From Aliarcobacter cryaerophilus (GTDB lineage: Bacteria; Campylobacterota; Campylobacteria; Campylobacterales; Arcobacteraceae): 64,000 bases of DNA. The stretch covers positions 496,001 to 560,000 of the forward strand of contig NZ_CP060694.1 of NCBI RefSeq assembly GCF_014352935.1, written 5' to 3'. A program made the translations under genes and the position numbers. This document shows, in pieces, positions 54,934 to 64,000 of this stretch. Each line of letters opens with the position of its first letter. The stretch's first letter is position 1. The notes under the pieces are model-generated. The model worked only from the letters and a program-made list of their open reading frames with translations. It ran no database searches and was not told where the DNA came from.

Positions 54934-55122
54934 ATGGCAAGAAGATGTGCAATTTCTGGAAAAGGACCAATGGTTGGAAACAACGTAAGTCACGCTAAAA
55001 ACAGAACTAAAAGAAGATTTTTACCAAATATTAGAACAGTTAGAGTTACATTAGAAGATGGAACAACAACTAAGTTAAAAATTTCTGCAAAAGAGTTAAG
55101 AACTCTTAAAAAACACTCATAA
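54934..55122 (+). CDS. rpmB: 50S ribosomal protein L28
   Basis: This 62-residue ribosomal protein starts [20 protein letters not shown] and has the [11 protein letters not shown] segment diagnostic of L28. It is a component of the large ribosomal subunit. AAAAAGGAATACC places the ribosome binding site eight bases before the ATG. The neighbouring K+ channel gene matches the gene order I recall from Helicobacter. Confidence 0.97.
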   Translation: MARRCAISGKGPMVGNNVSHAKNRTKRRFLPNIRTVRVTLEDGTTTKLKISAKELRTLKKHS

Positions 55123-55123
55123 T

Positions 55124-55145
55124 TAAGCACTAGAATAAGTGCTTA
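55124..55145 (+). terminator. Stem-loop between rpmB and the K+ channel gene
   Basis: TAAGCACT (55124-55131) pairs with AGTGCTTA (55138-55145) around a six-base loop, one base after the rpmB stop and two bases before the channel ATG. There is no T-run, so it may shield the 3' end of the rpmB message or hinder translation of the next gene rather than terminate. Confidence 0.4.
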
Positions 55146-55147
55146 GT

Positions 55148-56275
55148 ATGAGCATTTTCACAAAATTAAAAAAATATTTCAAATGGGAATATAACTCTAA
55201 TGTCCCTCAGTATGATTTAAATCCTATTATATATTCAAAATTAAAACCAATTAGATCACCTTTGATTCTAATTCAGATCCTTATGATGGTTGGTACTTTA
55301 GCTTATGTCTATTTAGAAGACTATACTATCATGCAAGCCATTTTTCAAACATCTTATACTATTACAAATACTGGATTTGGTGCTTTAAACGAATCAAATT
55401 TTAAAAACGAGACAATATTATTTACTGTATTTTTAATGTTAGCTGGATTTATGAGTTTAATCTTTGCAGTTGGAGTTGTAATTGATGTTTTTACAAATGG
55501 TAATTTAAGAGAACTTTTAAGGGAGAGAAGAATGCTTTACAAAATAGCAAGATTAAGAAGACACTTTGTTTTGTGTTATCACAATGAATATACAGCACAA
55601 GTTGCAAAACAGTTTAGAGAAAATCAAATTCCTTTTGTGGTTGTTGATTCAAGTGATGATATTGAAGCTATTGCAAAAGAGCATGGCTATCCATATTTTG
55701 TAAAAGAGGAACCATATAAGGAAGAAGCTTTTTTAAAATCTCACTTAAGCTCTGCCAAAGGAGTTATTACTTTATCAAAAAATATCTCTGATAATATTAC
55801 ACTTATAGCATCTGTAAGACTTTATGAAAAAGAGTTAGAGAGAAATCCATATTTAATTATTGCAAATGCTGAAACTCACAATGAAAAAGTAAGACTTAAA
55901 AAACTAGGAGCAAATAAAGTTGTTGCGACTCCATCTTTAATGGCAAAAAGAGTAAGTGCCATGGCAATAAGCCCTGATATGGAAAATATTTTAGATGAGT
56001 TTTTATATAAAAAAGATAGTCCAATAACAATGGAAGATATTTTAATAAAAGAGAACTCTTGGATTGTTGGAAAAGAGTTACGAGAATTAAACTTAAGAGA
56101 TACTCTTAGAATATCTATTATTGGAATAACTGAGTCAAGTGGAGCTTTTGTTCAGCTTCCAAATGGAGATAAAGTTATCAATAAAAACTCTAAACTTTTA
56201 ATTGTTGGTTCACAAAAAGGTCTTTTAAAAGCAAAAAGAGTATTAAATTTAACAAATCAACCAAAGGAATTATAA
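55148..56275 (+). CDS. Two-helix potassium channel with RCK (TrkA-type) domain
   Basis: This 375-residue inner-membrane protein has helix 1 (about 36-55), a pore loop and helix 2 (about 95-120), then RCK-N and TrkA-C domains. It resembles MthK and the Helicobacter KchA channel, which is also encoded beside rpmB. The selectivity filter reads TNTGFGA instead of the usual TVGYGD. The first RCK strand reads VLCYHNEYTAQVA and lacks the GxGxxG nucleotide loop, so ligand gating may differ. I chose the ATG at 55148; a GTG at 55139 lies inside the hairpin before it. No clear ribosome binding site is visible. Confidence 0.82.
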   Translation: MSIFTKLKKYFKWEYNSNVPQYDLNPIIYSKLKPIRSPLILIQILMMVGTLAYVYLEDYTIMQAIFQTSYTITNTGFGALNESNFKNETILFTVFLMLAGFMSLIFAVGVVIDVFTNGNLRELLRERRMLYKIARLRRHFVLCYHNEYTAQVAKQFRENQIPFVVVDSSDDIEAIAKEHGYPYFVKEEPYKEEAFLKSHLSSAKGVITLSKNISDNITLIASVRLYEKELERNPYLIIANAETHNEKVRLKKLGANKVVATPSLMAKRVSAMAISPDMENILDEFLYKKDSPITMEDILIKENSWIVGKELRELNLRDTLRISIIGITESSGAFVQLPNGDKVINKNSKLLIVGSQKGLLKAKRVLNLTNQPKEL

Positions 56276-56277
56276 TA

Positions 56278-57459
56278 ATGTTTACAATTTTACCAATAAA
56301 AGGTTATATAGACCAAATAGATGGATTTTTTTGTGATGGAATTCATGCTGGACTTAAACCAAATGGAAATAATGATTTAGGATTTATATATACAAAAGAG
56401 GCTTGTACTGTTGCTGCAATATTTACAGAAAATAGATTTCAAGCAGCTCCATTAAAACATTTTTTAGCTTATGAAGAGGGGTTTAAGACAAATTTTGTGT
56501 TAATTAACTCTAAAAATGCAAATGCATTGACTGGAAGAAAAGGAATTGAAGATATAAATACTCTTTTTTCTAAATTAAACTTTGATTTAATAAATCCAAT
56601 TATGAGTAGCACAGGAGTTATTGGTAACAGACTCCCTATTGAAAAATTAGTTACAGGAGCTTTAAAGTTTGATTTAACAGCAAAAAGTGGAGAAAATTTA
56701 TCTCGTGCTATTATGACAACAGATGCATACCCTAAAACTTGTCTTTATGAAGTTAAGCTTGAAGATGGAAGCTCATTTAAAATAGGGGCAGTTGCAAAAG
56801 GTGCTGGAATGATAAATCCAAATCTAGCAACAATGCTTTGTTTTATCTGTACAGATGCAGATGTACCTTATAAAGATATAAAAGAGGCATTAAATAAAAA
56901 TAAAGAGACAACATTTAATGCAATCTCTGTTGATGGAGATACATCAACAAATGATACAGTAATGGTGTTGGCAAATGGTAAATCAAATGCTTATAATAAA
57001 GATGCATTTTGTGAAGCTTTAAGATTGGTAATGCATGATATGGCTATGTTAATGGTTGCAGATGGTGAAGGTGCAAAAAAAGTTGCAGCTTTTGAAGTAA
57101 GAAATGCAGCAACTAAAGAAGATGCAATTAAAGCAGCAAAAGCTTTATCAAACTCTCTTTTAGTTAAAACAGCACTTTTTGGAGAAGATCCAAATTTTGG
57201 AAGAATTGCTTCAACAATTGGAGCTTCACAAATAGCTTGTGATGATGAAAAATTAGTAATTTCTTATAATGATGTTGTAGTATTTAATAAAGGTGAAATC
57301 TGTTTTGACTCTATAATTGAGCAAAAAGCTGCAGATGTTCTAAAAAAAGATCAATACAAGATTATTTGTGATATTGGTTTAGGCGATGAGAGTTTTACAG
57401 CATATGGTTGTGATTTGGGCTACAAATATGTAGAAATCAATGCAGATTATAGAAGTTAA
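56278..57459 (+). CDS. argJ: Bifunctional ornithine acetyltransferase / N-acetylglutamate synthase
   Basis: ArgJ recycles the acetyl group in arginine synthesis, moving it from N-acetylornithine to glutamate. The 393-residue precursor cleaves itself before Thr185 in NLATMLCF, and the residue is intact. Other landmarks are STGVIGNRLP and the DGDTSTNDT segment. The ATG lies two bases after the channel gene stop, preceded by AAAGGAATTAT. No other arginine gene is adjacent. Confidence 0.95.
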   Translation: MFTILPIKGYIDQIDGFFCDGIHAGLKPNGNNDLGFIYTKEACTVAAIFTENRFQAAPLKHFLAYEEGFKTNFVLINSKNANALTGRKGIEDINTLFSKLNFDLINPIMSSTGVIGNRLPIEKLVTGALKFDLTAKSGENLSRAIMTTDAYPKTCLYEVKLEDGSSFKIGAVAKGAGMINPNLATMLCFICTDADVPYKDIKEALNKNKETTFNAISVDGDTSTNDTVMVLANGKSNAYNKDAFCEALRLVMHDMAMLMVADGEGAKKVAAFEVRNAATKEDAIKAAKALSNSLLVKTALFGEDPNFGRIASTIGASQIACDDEKLVISYNDVVVFNKGEICFDSIIEQKAADVLKKDQYKIICDIGLGDESFTAYGCDLGYKYVEINADYRS

Positions 57460-57513
57460 TATTAAGAACTTTTTATATATAATCTCGTTTAAAATTTTAA
57501 ACAAGGACGGATA

Positions 57514-57729
57514 ATGCTTCACGAACACAGAGATGCAATCGCAGAACTAAGACAAAAAGATGCACATTTTGCTAAAGTTTTTGATAAACATAATGATTTA
57601 GATCATGAAATCACAAATTTAGAAAATTCACATGCTGACCAATTTACTATTGAGACAAAGAAAAAAGAGAAATTGAAACTTAAAGATGAAATTTACTCTA
57701 TGATAGTAAAATACAAAGCTGAAAAATAG
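57514..57729 (+). CDS. YdcH/DUF465-family small protein
   Basis: This 71-residue, highly charged, helical protein has the family's pattern HEHRDAIAELR near the start, HNDLDHEI in the middle and KKEKLKLKDEIY at the end. It is predicted to form a coiled coil. DUF465 proteins are widespread and of unknown role. ACAAGGACGG gives a good ribosome binding site. A strong terminator follows 26 bases after the stop. Confidence 0.88.
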   Translation: MLHEHRDAIAELRQKDAHFAKVFDKHNDLDHEITNLENSHADQFTIETKKKEKLKLKDEIYSMIVKYKAEK

Positions 57730-57755
57730 TTTTATAATTATTAATAGTTGTAAAA

Positions 57756-57787
57756 GGAAGTAGAGTTTTTCTCTACTTCCTTTTTTT
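57756..57787 (+). terminator. Rho-independent terminator after the YdcH-like gene
   Basis: GGAAGTAGAG (57756-57765) and CTCTACTTCC (57771-57780) form a perfect ten-base stem with a TTTTT loop, followed by seven T residues. This is the clearest intrinsic terminator in the window. Confidence 0.93.
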
Positions 57788-57873
57788 ATACATATAAAAC
57801 TATTACTAAGTATAAATTAGATAGAATAAAAACAATTTTTTTAAGAAAAACTTTATATTAAAGGCCTTATTTT

Positions 57874-60435
57874 ATGGAAAACCTTTTTGAGAACCAAGAT
57901 ATTGTAGATATAAATATTGAAGATAGTGTAAAAGCTTCATATTTAGATTACTCTATGAGTGTTATTATTGGACGAGCATTACCAGATGCAAAAGATGGAT
58001 TAAAACCCGTTCATAGAAGAATTTTATATGCAATGCATGATTTGAATTTAACTTCAAAAGTTGCTTATAAAAAATCTGCAAGAATTGTCGGAGATGTTAT
58101 AGGAAAGTACCATCCACATGGAGATATTTCTGTGTATGATGCACTTGTAAGAATGGCTCAAAGTTTCTCTATGAGAGCACCTTTGGTTGATGGACAAGGA
58201 AACTTTGGTTCAGTTGATGGTGATAGTGCAGCTGCTATGAGATATACAGAAGCTAGAATGACAAGAATTGCAGAAGAAGTTTTAAGAGATTTGGATAAAG
58301 ATACTGTAAATTTTGTTCCAAACTATGATGACACTATGAAAGAACCAGCTGTTCTTCCTACAAGGGTTCCAACTCTTCTATTAAACGGAAGTGAAGGAAT
58401 TGCAGTTGGAATGGCAACAAAAATTCCACCTCATAATCTAGGGGAGCTTTTAGATGCAATTTTACATCTAATTGATAATCCAAGTGCTGAAGCAATAGAT
58501 TTAATGGAGTTTATTCAAGGTCCAGATTTTCCAACTGGTGGAACAATTTTTGGAAGAAGAGGAATTGTTGATGCATATAATACTGGACGTGGAAGAGTTA
58601 GAATTAGAGCAAAACATCATATAGAATCAAAAGCAAAAAAAGATGTTATTGTTATTGATGAGTTACCATACCAAGTAAATAAAGCAAGATTAATTGAACT
58701 TATTGCAAACCTAGCAAAAGATAAGCAAATTGATGGAATTGCAGAAGTTAGAGATGAGTCTGATAGAGAAGGAATTAGAGTTGTAATTGAGCTAAAAAAA
58801 GAGGCAATGGCTGAAATAGTTCTTAATAATCTTTATAAATCAACTCCTATGGAGACAACTTTTGGAATTATATTGCTTGCAGTTTACAATAAAGAGCCAA
58901 AAGTATTTAATCTTCCAGAAATTTTAAATATTTTCTTATCACATAGAAAAACTGTAATTATTAGAAGAACAATATTTGATTTAGAGAAAGCAAAAGCAAG
59001 AGCACATATTTTAGAAGGTTTAAAAATTGCTCTAGATAATATTGATGAAGTTGTGAAAATTATTAGAGCTAGTGCAAATGATACAGAAGCAAAAGATAAT
59101 TTATCTTCAAGATTTGGTTTAAGTGCAATTCAGTCTCAAGCAATATTGGATATGAGATTGGGAAGATTAACAGGTCTTCAAAGAGATAAGCTTGAAGCTG
59201 AGTATGCTGAGCTTATGTTATTAATAGCAGAATTAGAGTCAATTTTAAGAAGTGAAGAGAAACTAAATGAGATTATAAAAGAGGAGTTAAATGAGATAAA
59301 AGAAAAATTCTCAACTCCAAGAAAAACAGAAATTGAAGACTCTTATGATGAAATTGATGTTGAAGATTTAATTCCAAATGAGCCAATGGTTGTAACAATA
59401 ACTCATAATGGATACGTAAAAAGAGTTCCTATTAAGTCTTATGAGAGACAAAAAAGAGGTGGAAAAGGTAAAGTTGCAGTAACAACTCATGATGATGACT
59501 TTATTGAGAGATTCTTTGTAAGTAATACTCACGATACATTGATGTTTGTTACAAATATGGGACAACTTTACTGGTTAAAAGTTTACAAAATTCCAGAAGG
59601 AAGTAGAACTGCAAAAGGAAAAGCTGTTGTAAATTTAATTAATTTAAGACCTGATGAGAAAATTATGGCAATTATTCCAACTCCAGATTTTGATGAATCT
59701 AAATCTTTAGTATTCTTTACAAGAAATGGAATCATAAAAAGAACATCACTAAATGAGTTCTCTAATATTAGAAGTAATGGAGTAAGAGCTATTGTTCTTG
59801 ATGATGCAGATGAGATTGTAACTGCTAAAATTGCGGATGTACAAACTCAATATATTATGATATTCACAAGCCTTGGACAATGTATTAGATTTGAACTTGA
59901 AAAAACAAGAGATCAAGGAAGAAGTACAAGAGGAGTTAGAGGTATTAAGTTTAAAATTGATACAGATATTGTTGTAGATGCAGATGTAATTGATAGTGAA
60001 GAGCAAGAGATTCTTACAGTTTCTGAAAAAGGAATTGGAAAACGAACAACAATAGAAGAGTATAGACTTACAAATAGAGCTGGTTCAGGTGTTATTGCTA
60101 TGAAATTGTCACCAAAAACTGGAAATATTGTTGGTGAAGTTTTAGTTGATGATACGCAAGATTTAATGCTTTTAACTTCTATTGGAAAAATGATTAGAGT
60201 TGATATGCAAACAATTAGAAAAGCTGGAAGAAATACAAGTGGTGTAATAATTGTAAATATGGATAAAGATGATAAAGTTGTATCAATTGCAAAATGCCCA
60301 AAAGAAGATGAAGAGATAGAACTTGATGAAAATGGGAATATTATTAGATATAACGAAGATGGTGAAGTAATAGAGACTTCAAAAGATGAAGAAGAAAATT
60401 TATTAGATATTATAGATAAAAAAGAAGAGGAATAA
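57874..60435 (+). CDS. gyrA: DNA gyrase subunit A, Ile at quinolone-resistance position 85
   Basis: GyrA cuts and rejoins DNA as part of the gyrase A2B2 complex that introduces negative supercoils. The 853-residue length is normal. The catalytic Tyr is residue 124 ([10 protein letters not shown]), the QRDR runs from about residue 68, and the GyrA-box QKRGGKGK is near residue 528. Six C-terminal beta-pinwheel blades and an acidic tail follow. Codon 85 (58126-58128) is ATT, Ile, at the position equivalent to Ser83 of E. coli; Asp89 (equivalent to Asp87) is unchanged. Thr85Ile is the substitution I recall from quinolone-resistant Arcobacter. asd follows after four bases. Confidence 0.97.
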   Translation: MENLFENQDIVDINIEDSVKASYLDYSMSVIIGRALPDAKDGLKPVHRRILYAMHDLNLTSKVAYKKSARIVGDVIGKYHPHGDISVYDALVRMAQSFSMRAPLVDGQGNFGSVDGDSAAAMRYTEARMTRIAEEVLRDLDKDTVNFVPNYDDTMKEPAVLPTRVPTLLLNGSEGIAVGMATKIPPHNLGELLDAILHLIDNPSAEAIDLMEFIQGPDFPTGGTIFGRRGIVDAYNTGRGRVRIRAKHHIESKAKKDVIVIDELPYQVNKARLIELIANLAKDKQIDGIAEVRDESDREGIRVVIELKKEAMAEIVLNNLYKSTPMETTFGIILLAVYNKEPKVFNLPEILNIFLSHRKTVIIRRTIFDLEKAKARAHILEGLKIALDNIDEVVKIIRASANDTEAKDNLSSRFGLSAIQSQAILDMRLGRLTGLQRDKLEAEYAELMLLIAELESILRSEEKLNEIIKEELNEIKEKFSTPRKTEIEDSYDEIDVEDLIPNEPMVVTITHNGYVKRVPIKSYERQKRGGKGKVAVTTHDDDFIERFFVSNTHDTLMFVTNMGQLYWLKVYKIPEGSRTAKGKAVVNLINLRPDEKIMAIIPTPDFDESKSLVFFTRNGIIKRTSLNEFSNIRSNGVRAIVLDDADEIVTAKIADVQTQYIMIFTSLGQCIRFELEKTRDQGRSTRGVRGIKFKIDTDIVVDADVIDSEEQEILTVSEKGIGKRTTIEEYRLTNRAGSGVIAMKLSPKTGNIVGEVLVDDTQDLMLLTSIGKMIRVDMQTIRKAGRNTSGVIIVNMDKDDKVVSIAKCPKEDEEIELDENGNIIRYNEDGEVIETSKDEEENLLDIIDKKEEE

Positions 60436-60439
60436 TAAA

Positions 60440-61477
60440 ATGAGAAAGTTTAATGTTGCAGTTGTAGGAGCAACTGGGGCTGTTGGAGAAGAAGTATTTA
60501 GAGTTATGGAAGAGTTAAATTTTCCAGTTAATAAAGTAGTTCCACTTGCAAGTGCTAGAAGTGCTGGCTCTACAATAGAATTTAAAAATAAAGATGTTGT
60601 AGTTTTAGAGCTTACTGAAACTGTTTTTGAAGAACAAGAGGTTGAGATTGCGTTTTTTTGTGCAGGTGGAAGTATTTCTGAAAAATTTGCAAAATTTGCA
60701 GTTGAAGCAGGAGCTGTTGTAATTGATAATACAAGTCACTTTAGAATGGATCCAAAAGTTCCACTTGTTGTTCCAGAGGTTAATCCAGATGATATTGGTC
60801 TTTGGAGAGAGACTGGAATTATTGCAAATCCAAATTGTTCAACAATTCAGATGGTGCAAAGCTTAAAACCACTTGATGATTTATATGGTATTAAAAGAGT
60901 AGATGTTTCAACATATCAAGCAGTTTCTGGTGCTGGAAAATCTGGGATGGAAGAACTAGTTAAACAGATGCAAGATTTCTTTGCATTTAGATTGGACGAA
61001 ACAGAGATAAAAGCATTTGCACACCAAATTGCACTTAATGTAATTCCTCAAATTGATGTTGCAATGGAGAATGGTTTTACAAAAGAAGAGATGAAAATGG
61101 TAAATGAGACTCAAAAAATTATGCATAAAAACTTTGAAGTTGCAGCAACTTGTGTAAGAGTTCCAGTTTTAAGATCTCATAGTGAATCGCTAACAGTTAC
61201 ATTTAAAGATGGTGTTGATGTTGATGTAAATGAAGTTAGAAATGCATTAGAAAATTTTGAAAATGTAAAAGTAATAGATGATTTACCAAATAAAAAATAC
61301 CCAATGCCAATAATTTCAACAGATACAGATTTTACATATGTTGGAAGAATTAGAAAAGATGTTTATGCTTCAAATATAATTCATTACTTCAATGTTGCTG
61401 ATCAAGTAAGAGTTGGGGCTGCTACAAATGCAGTTAGAATTGGTTTAAAATGGATTGAGCTAGAAAGCGAAATGTAA
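60440..61477 (+). CDS. asd: Aspartate-semialdehyde dehydrogenase
   Basis: Asd reduces aspartyl-phosphate with NADPH to the semialdehyde used for lysine, diaminopimelate, threonine and methionine. The 345-residue protein has GATGAVGEE at the cofactor site and the catalytic Cys133 in NPNCSTIQM. The later HQIALNVIPQID and VRVPVLRSHSES segments with the catalytic His are intact. AGAGGAATAAT precedes the ATG. It follows gyrA closely, and the next gene starts one base after its stop. Confidence 0.95.
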   Translation: MRKFNVAVVGATGAVGEEVFRVMEELNFPVNKVVPLASARSAGSTIEFKNKDVVVLELTETVFEEQEVEIAFFCAGGSISEKFAKFAVEAGAVVIDNTSHFRMDPKVPLVVPEVNPDDIGLWRETGIIANPNCSTIQMVQSLKPLDDLYGIKRVDVSTYQAVSGAGKSGMEELVKQMQDFFAFRLDETEIKAFAHQIALNVIPQIDVAMENGFTKEEMKMVNETQKIMHKNFEVAATCVRVPVLRSHSESLTVTFKDGVDVDVNEVRNALENFENVKVIDDLPNKKYPMPIISTDTDFTYVGRIRKDVYASNIIHYFNVADQVRVGAATNAVRIGLKWIELESEM

Positions 61478-61990
61478 ATGTTTGAAAAATTTTTTGAAAA
61501 TGCCCTTTGGAAAAGTAGATTTATAGTAATTCTTGCTGTAATTTTTGGTTTTATGGGTTCTGTAATTTTATTTATTGTTGCAAGCGTTGATGTAATTAAT
61601 GTAGCAAAATTTATTTTTACAACATTTATGGATGGGACTCATCCTGAACATTTTCATGAAGATATTGTCGCTGGAATTATTGGAGCAGTTGACCTATATT
61701 TGATAGCAGTTGTTTTGTTAATATTCTCTTTTGGAATTTATGAATTATTCATTTCAAAAATAGATGCAGCTTGTTCACCTGAAGATTGTAACTCTATTTT
61801 AAATATTAGCTCACTAGATCAGCTAAAAGATAAAATAGCAAAAGTTATTATTATGGTTTTAGTAGTAAACTACTTTCAAAGAGTTTTACATACAAAGTAT
61901 GAAACACCGCTTGAGTTACTATATTTTTCACTAGCAATAGTAGCTCTTGCTGTTGGGCTTTACTTTACAGGTAAAGTTGGAAAAAAATAA
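61478..61990 (+). CDS. YqhA/UPF0114-family inner-membrane protein
   Basis: This 170-residue protein has three or four membrane helices, the first at about residues 15-37. The FENALWKSRFIVILAVIFG start and the FGIYELFISKID segment are typical of the UPF0114 family. The function is not known. It begins directly after the asd stop, with no separate ribosome binding site, so translational coupling is likely. Confidence 0.85.
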   Translation: MFEKFFENALWKSRFIVILAVIFGFMGSVILFIVASVDVINVAKFIFTTFMDGTHPEHFHEDIVAGIIGAVDLYLIAVVLLIFSFGIYELFISKIDAACSPEDCNSILNISSLDQLKDKIAKVIIMVLVVNYFQRVLHTKYETPLELLYFSLAIVALAVGLYFTGKVGKK

Positions 61991-62006
61991 AAAAAGGAAT
62001 TAAATT

Positions 62007-63044
62007 ATGTCAAAAATTTTTGTAGATGCATGTTTTAGAAGACCAACTCCTTATACTCCAGTTTGGATGATGAGGCAAGCAGGAAGATATCTAAAAGAGT
62101 ATATGGAAGTTAGATCAAAAGCAGGAAACTTTTTAAATCTTTGTCATAATCCAAAACTTGCAGCTGAAGTTACTATTCAGCCACTTGATATTGTCGGAGT
62201 TGATGCTGCAATTTTATTTAGTGATATTTTAGTAATTCCAAATGAGATGGGTATGCATCTTGAGTTTTTACAAGGAGAAGGGCCTGTTTTTAAAGATCCA
62301 ATTAAAACTGAAGCTGATTTGGATAAACTAATTGGAGGAGTTGAAGCTGCTAATAAATTAACTTATGTTTATGAAACTATAAAACTTTTAAAACAGCAAC
62401 TGCCTGAAGATAAAGCTTTAATTGGTTTTACAGGTGCACCTTGGACATTAGCAACTTATATGATTGAAGGACAAGGAACAAAAACATATAATCTTTGTAA
62501 AAAAATAATGTATTCAAATCCAGAGTTTTTACATAAAATTTTAAGAAAAGTAACAGATGTTGTTAAATTTTATTTAGAAAAACAAATAGAAGCAGGGGCA
62601 GATGTTGTTCAAATATTTGATTCTTGGGCAGCTGCAATTGAACCTGGTCGTTATGATGAGTTCTCTTGGAAATATATGGTTGAAATTGCAGAGTATATAA
62701 AAGAGAGATACCCACATATTCCTGTAATTATGTTTCCAAAAGGAGTTGCTGCATTTATTGAAAGAGGGCTTGTTTATGGAAACTTTGATGTATTTGGAGT
62801 AGATTGGGGAACACCAATGGCACTTGCTAAAGAGAAACTTGGAAGTAAATATGTACTTCAAGGAAATATGGAGCCATGTAGATTGTACTCTAAAGAAGAG
62901 ACTACAAAATGTGTTGAAGCAATTCAAAATGTTATGAAAGGTGAGGGGCATATATTTAACTTAGGTCATGGAATACTTCCAGATGTTCCAGTTGAAAATG
63001 CTATTCACTTTGTAAAAGAGTGTCAAAGAGTAAGTAAAAAGTAG
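62007..63044 (+). CDS. hemE: Uroporphyrinogen decarboxylase
   Basis: HemE removes four carboxyl groups from uroporphyrinogen III to form coproporphyrinogen III in heme synthesis. The 345-residue enzyme has [15 protein letters not shown] with the substrate Arg residues and [14 protein letters not shown] with the catalytic Asp. The [16 protein letters not shown] segment is also present. AAAAAAGGAAT precedes the ATG. It is the last protein gene before the tRNA and rRNA genes. Confidence 0.96.
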   Translation: MSKIFVDACFRRPTPYTPVWMMRQAGRYLKEYMEVRSKAGNFLNLCHNPKLAAEVTIQPLDIVGVDAAILFSDILVIPNEMGMHLEFLQGEGPVFKDPIKTEADLDKLIGGVEAANKLTYVYETIKLLKQQLPEDKALIGFTGAPWTLATYMIEGQGTKTYNLCKKIMYSNPEFLHKILRKVTDVVKFYLEKQIEAGADVVQIFDSWAAAIEPGRYDEFSWKYMVEIAEYIKERYPHIPVIMFPKGVAAFIERGLVYGNFDVFGVDWGTPMALAKEKLGSKYVLQGNMEPCRLYSKEETTKCVEAIQNVMKGEGHIFNLGHGILPDVPVENAIHFVKECQRVSKK

Positions 63045-63070
63045 TAAATGATTACTAATTATAAACTTAC

Positions 63071-63109
63071 TTTGCAATAAATTTATAAATTTAATAAATT
63101 TATTGCAAA
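63071..63109 (+). terminator. Perfect stem-loop after hemE
   Basis: TTTGCAATAAATTTAT (63071-63086) is the exact reverse complement of 63094-63109 around a seven-base loop, giving a 16-bp stem. It lies 27 bases after hemE and just before the tRNA promoter. No T-run follows, so it may act as a weak or factor-assisted terminator, or protect the 3' end. Confidence 0.5.
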
Positions 63110-63114
63110 AACTC

Positions 63115-63143
63115 TTGACAATAAAATTTATTTTTACTATAAT
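63115..63143 (+). promoter_or_regulatory. Consensus sigma-70 promoter for the tRNA-Asn pair
   Basis: TTGACA at 63115-63120 and TATAAT at 63138-63143 are both perfect consensus boxes with the optimal 17-base spacing. Transcription would begin near 63150, about 20 bases before the first tRNA. Confidence 0.93.
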
Positions 63144-63170
63144 TCCACCCCATTAACGATAAAGAAAGAT

Positions 63171-63245
63171 TCCGGCATAGCTCAGCGGTAGAGTAGATGA
63201 CTGTTAATCATTTGGTCCCTGGTTCGATCCCAGGTGCCGGAGCCA
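63171..63245 (+). tRNA. tRNA-Asn (anticodon GTT), copy 1, CCA encoded
   Basis: The 75-base gene folds as a cloverleaf. The acceptor stem is TCCGGCA with TGCCGGA, the anticodon GTT is at 63203-63205, and the T-loop is GGTTCGATCC. The discriminator base is G as expected for tRNA-Asn, and the 3' CCA is encoded. Confidence 0.97.
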
Positions 63246-63270
63246 TTTTTTTATTTTAATGATTTTAATT

Positions 63271-63345
63271 TCCGGCATAGCTCAGCGGTAGAGTAGATGA
63301 CTGTTAATCATTTGGTCCCTGGTTCGATCCCAGGTGCCGGAGCCA
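63271..63345 (+). tRNA. tRNA-Asn (anticodon GTT), copy 2, CCA encoded
   Basis: This is identical to copy 1 over all 75 bases, 25 bases downstream. No promoter is seen between the two copies, so they are probably one transcript from the promoter at 63115-63143. Confidence 0.97.
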
Positions 63346-63478
63346 TTTTATAATTTTATTTAAAATTAGAGTTCTTTAAAATATGTATGAAGTTTATAAG
63401 TAATCTTTGTAAACTAAATATAATGATTGTTAAAAGTAAAAAAATTGAACAAGATATAAATATTGTAAAAGATATTTA

Positions 63479-63507
63479 TTAACTTGTCTATAAATTTGAG
63501 TGATAAT
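63479..63507 (+). promoter_or_regulatory. Candidate rRNA operon promoter
   Basis: TTAACT at 63479-63484 and GATAAT at 63502-63507 are spaced by 17 bases, about 77 bases before the 16S 5' end. The -10 box matches five of six consensus bases and the -35 box four of six. The rest of 63346-63583 is AT-rich and shows no gene. Confidence 0.4.
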
Positions 63508-63583
63508 TTTGTAATTAAGTAATTAAAAACAAAAATGTCAGTTTCAACTACTACATAATGATTAAATAAGATTTAATCAATAA

Positions 63584-64000
<417 letters not shown>

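Noticed and set aside
62574-62951. 125-codon open frame on the minus strand.
   Set aside because: It is the antisense shadow of hemE, with many Cys/Phe/Asn codons and no ribosome binding site.
63382-63482. Tiny open frames before the 16S gene.
   Set aside because: They are under 25 codons, have no ribosome binding site and lie in an AT-rich promoter region.

Overview
The window is chromosomal DNA from a low-GC, AT-rich epsilonproteobacterium (Campylobacterota) of the Arcobacter/Aliarcobacter group. The partial 16S rRNA gene at the right edge, the metal-dependent class of KdsA, the rpmB to K+-channel gene order and the LPS/heptose genes all fit. By memory the 16S hypervariable text looks closest to the A. 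cryaerophilus/skirrowii side of the genus, but I could not run an alignment. No phage, CRISPR array or transposase is visible.

Layout. 0-6 kb: the 3' part of a large autotransporter adhesin, a periplasmic-sensing diguanylate cyclase and a lipoprotein hydrolase. 6-15.8 kb: housekeeping genes, including kdsA, an EamA transporter, murA, a degenerate HNH protein, a bcp/PgbA-like/glcD/yihY operon, cmoA, ribF and tlyA. 15.8-20.8 kb: an accessory island of unrecognised polar proteins, with a tandemly duplicated two-gene unit (A1-B1-A2-B2) whose ends are almost identical and whose centres differ. 20.8-25.6 kb: yigZ, a secretin, a radical SAM protein that seems to start at ATA, an EI24 membrane protein, an inositol-monophosphatase-family protein and a ferredoxin. 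25.6-54.9 kb: a long LPS/LOS locus. It contains ppx, waaC, lpxL, a kinase-like protein, GT9 enzymes, the dTDP-rhamnose genes rmlACDB, three GT2 enzymes, two MBOAT/SGNH acyltransferase pairs made by a recent 1.38-kb duplication, an O-antigen-ligase-family protein, more glycosyltransferases, waaF and the ADP-heptose genes gmhB-hldD-hldE-gmhA. 54.9-63 kb: rpmB, a K+ channel, argJ, ydcH-like, gyrA, asd, yqhA-like and hemE. 63.1-64 kb: two identical tRNA-Asn genes behind a consensus sigma-70 promoter, then the start of an rRNA operon.

How the genes work together. GmhA, HldE, GmhB and HldD make ADP-L-glycero-D-manno-heptose, which WaaC, WaaF and the other GT9 proteins can use to build the inner core. 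RmlA-D supply dTDP-L-rhamnose to the GT2 enzymes. The MBOAT/SGNH pairs probably O-acylate the glycan, and the ligase-family protein acts late in assembly. No Wzx flippase or Wzm/Wzt exporter is in the window, so I cannot tell whether a true O-chain is made here.

Most notable observations: (1) two related multi-hairpin leaders before kdsA and bcp, in which the Shine-Dalgarno can be paired or freed by mutually exclusive stems, with compensatory differences between the copies; (2) the mosaic A/B tandem duplication of unknown function; (3) the duplicated MBOAT gene with a different tail and partner in each copy; (4) Ile at GyrA position 85, the site of quinolone-resistance substitutions in Arcobacter; (5) an apparent ATA start codon on a radical SAM gene.
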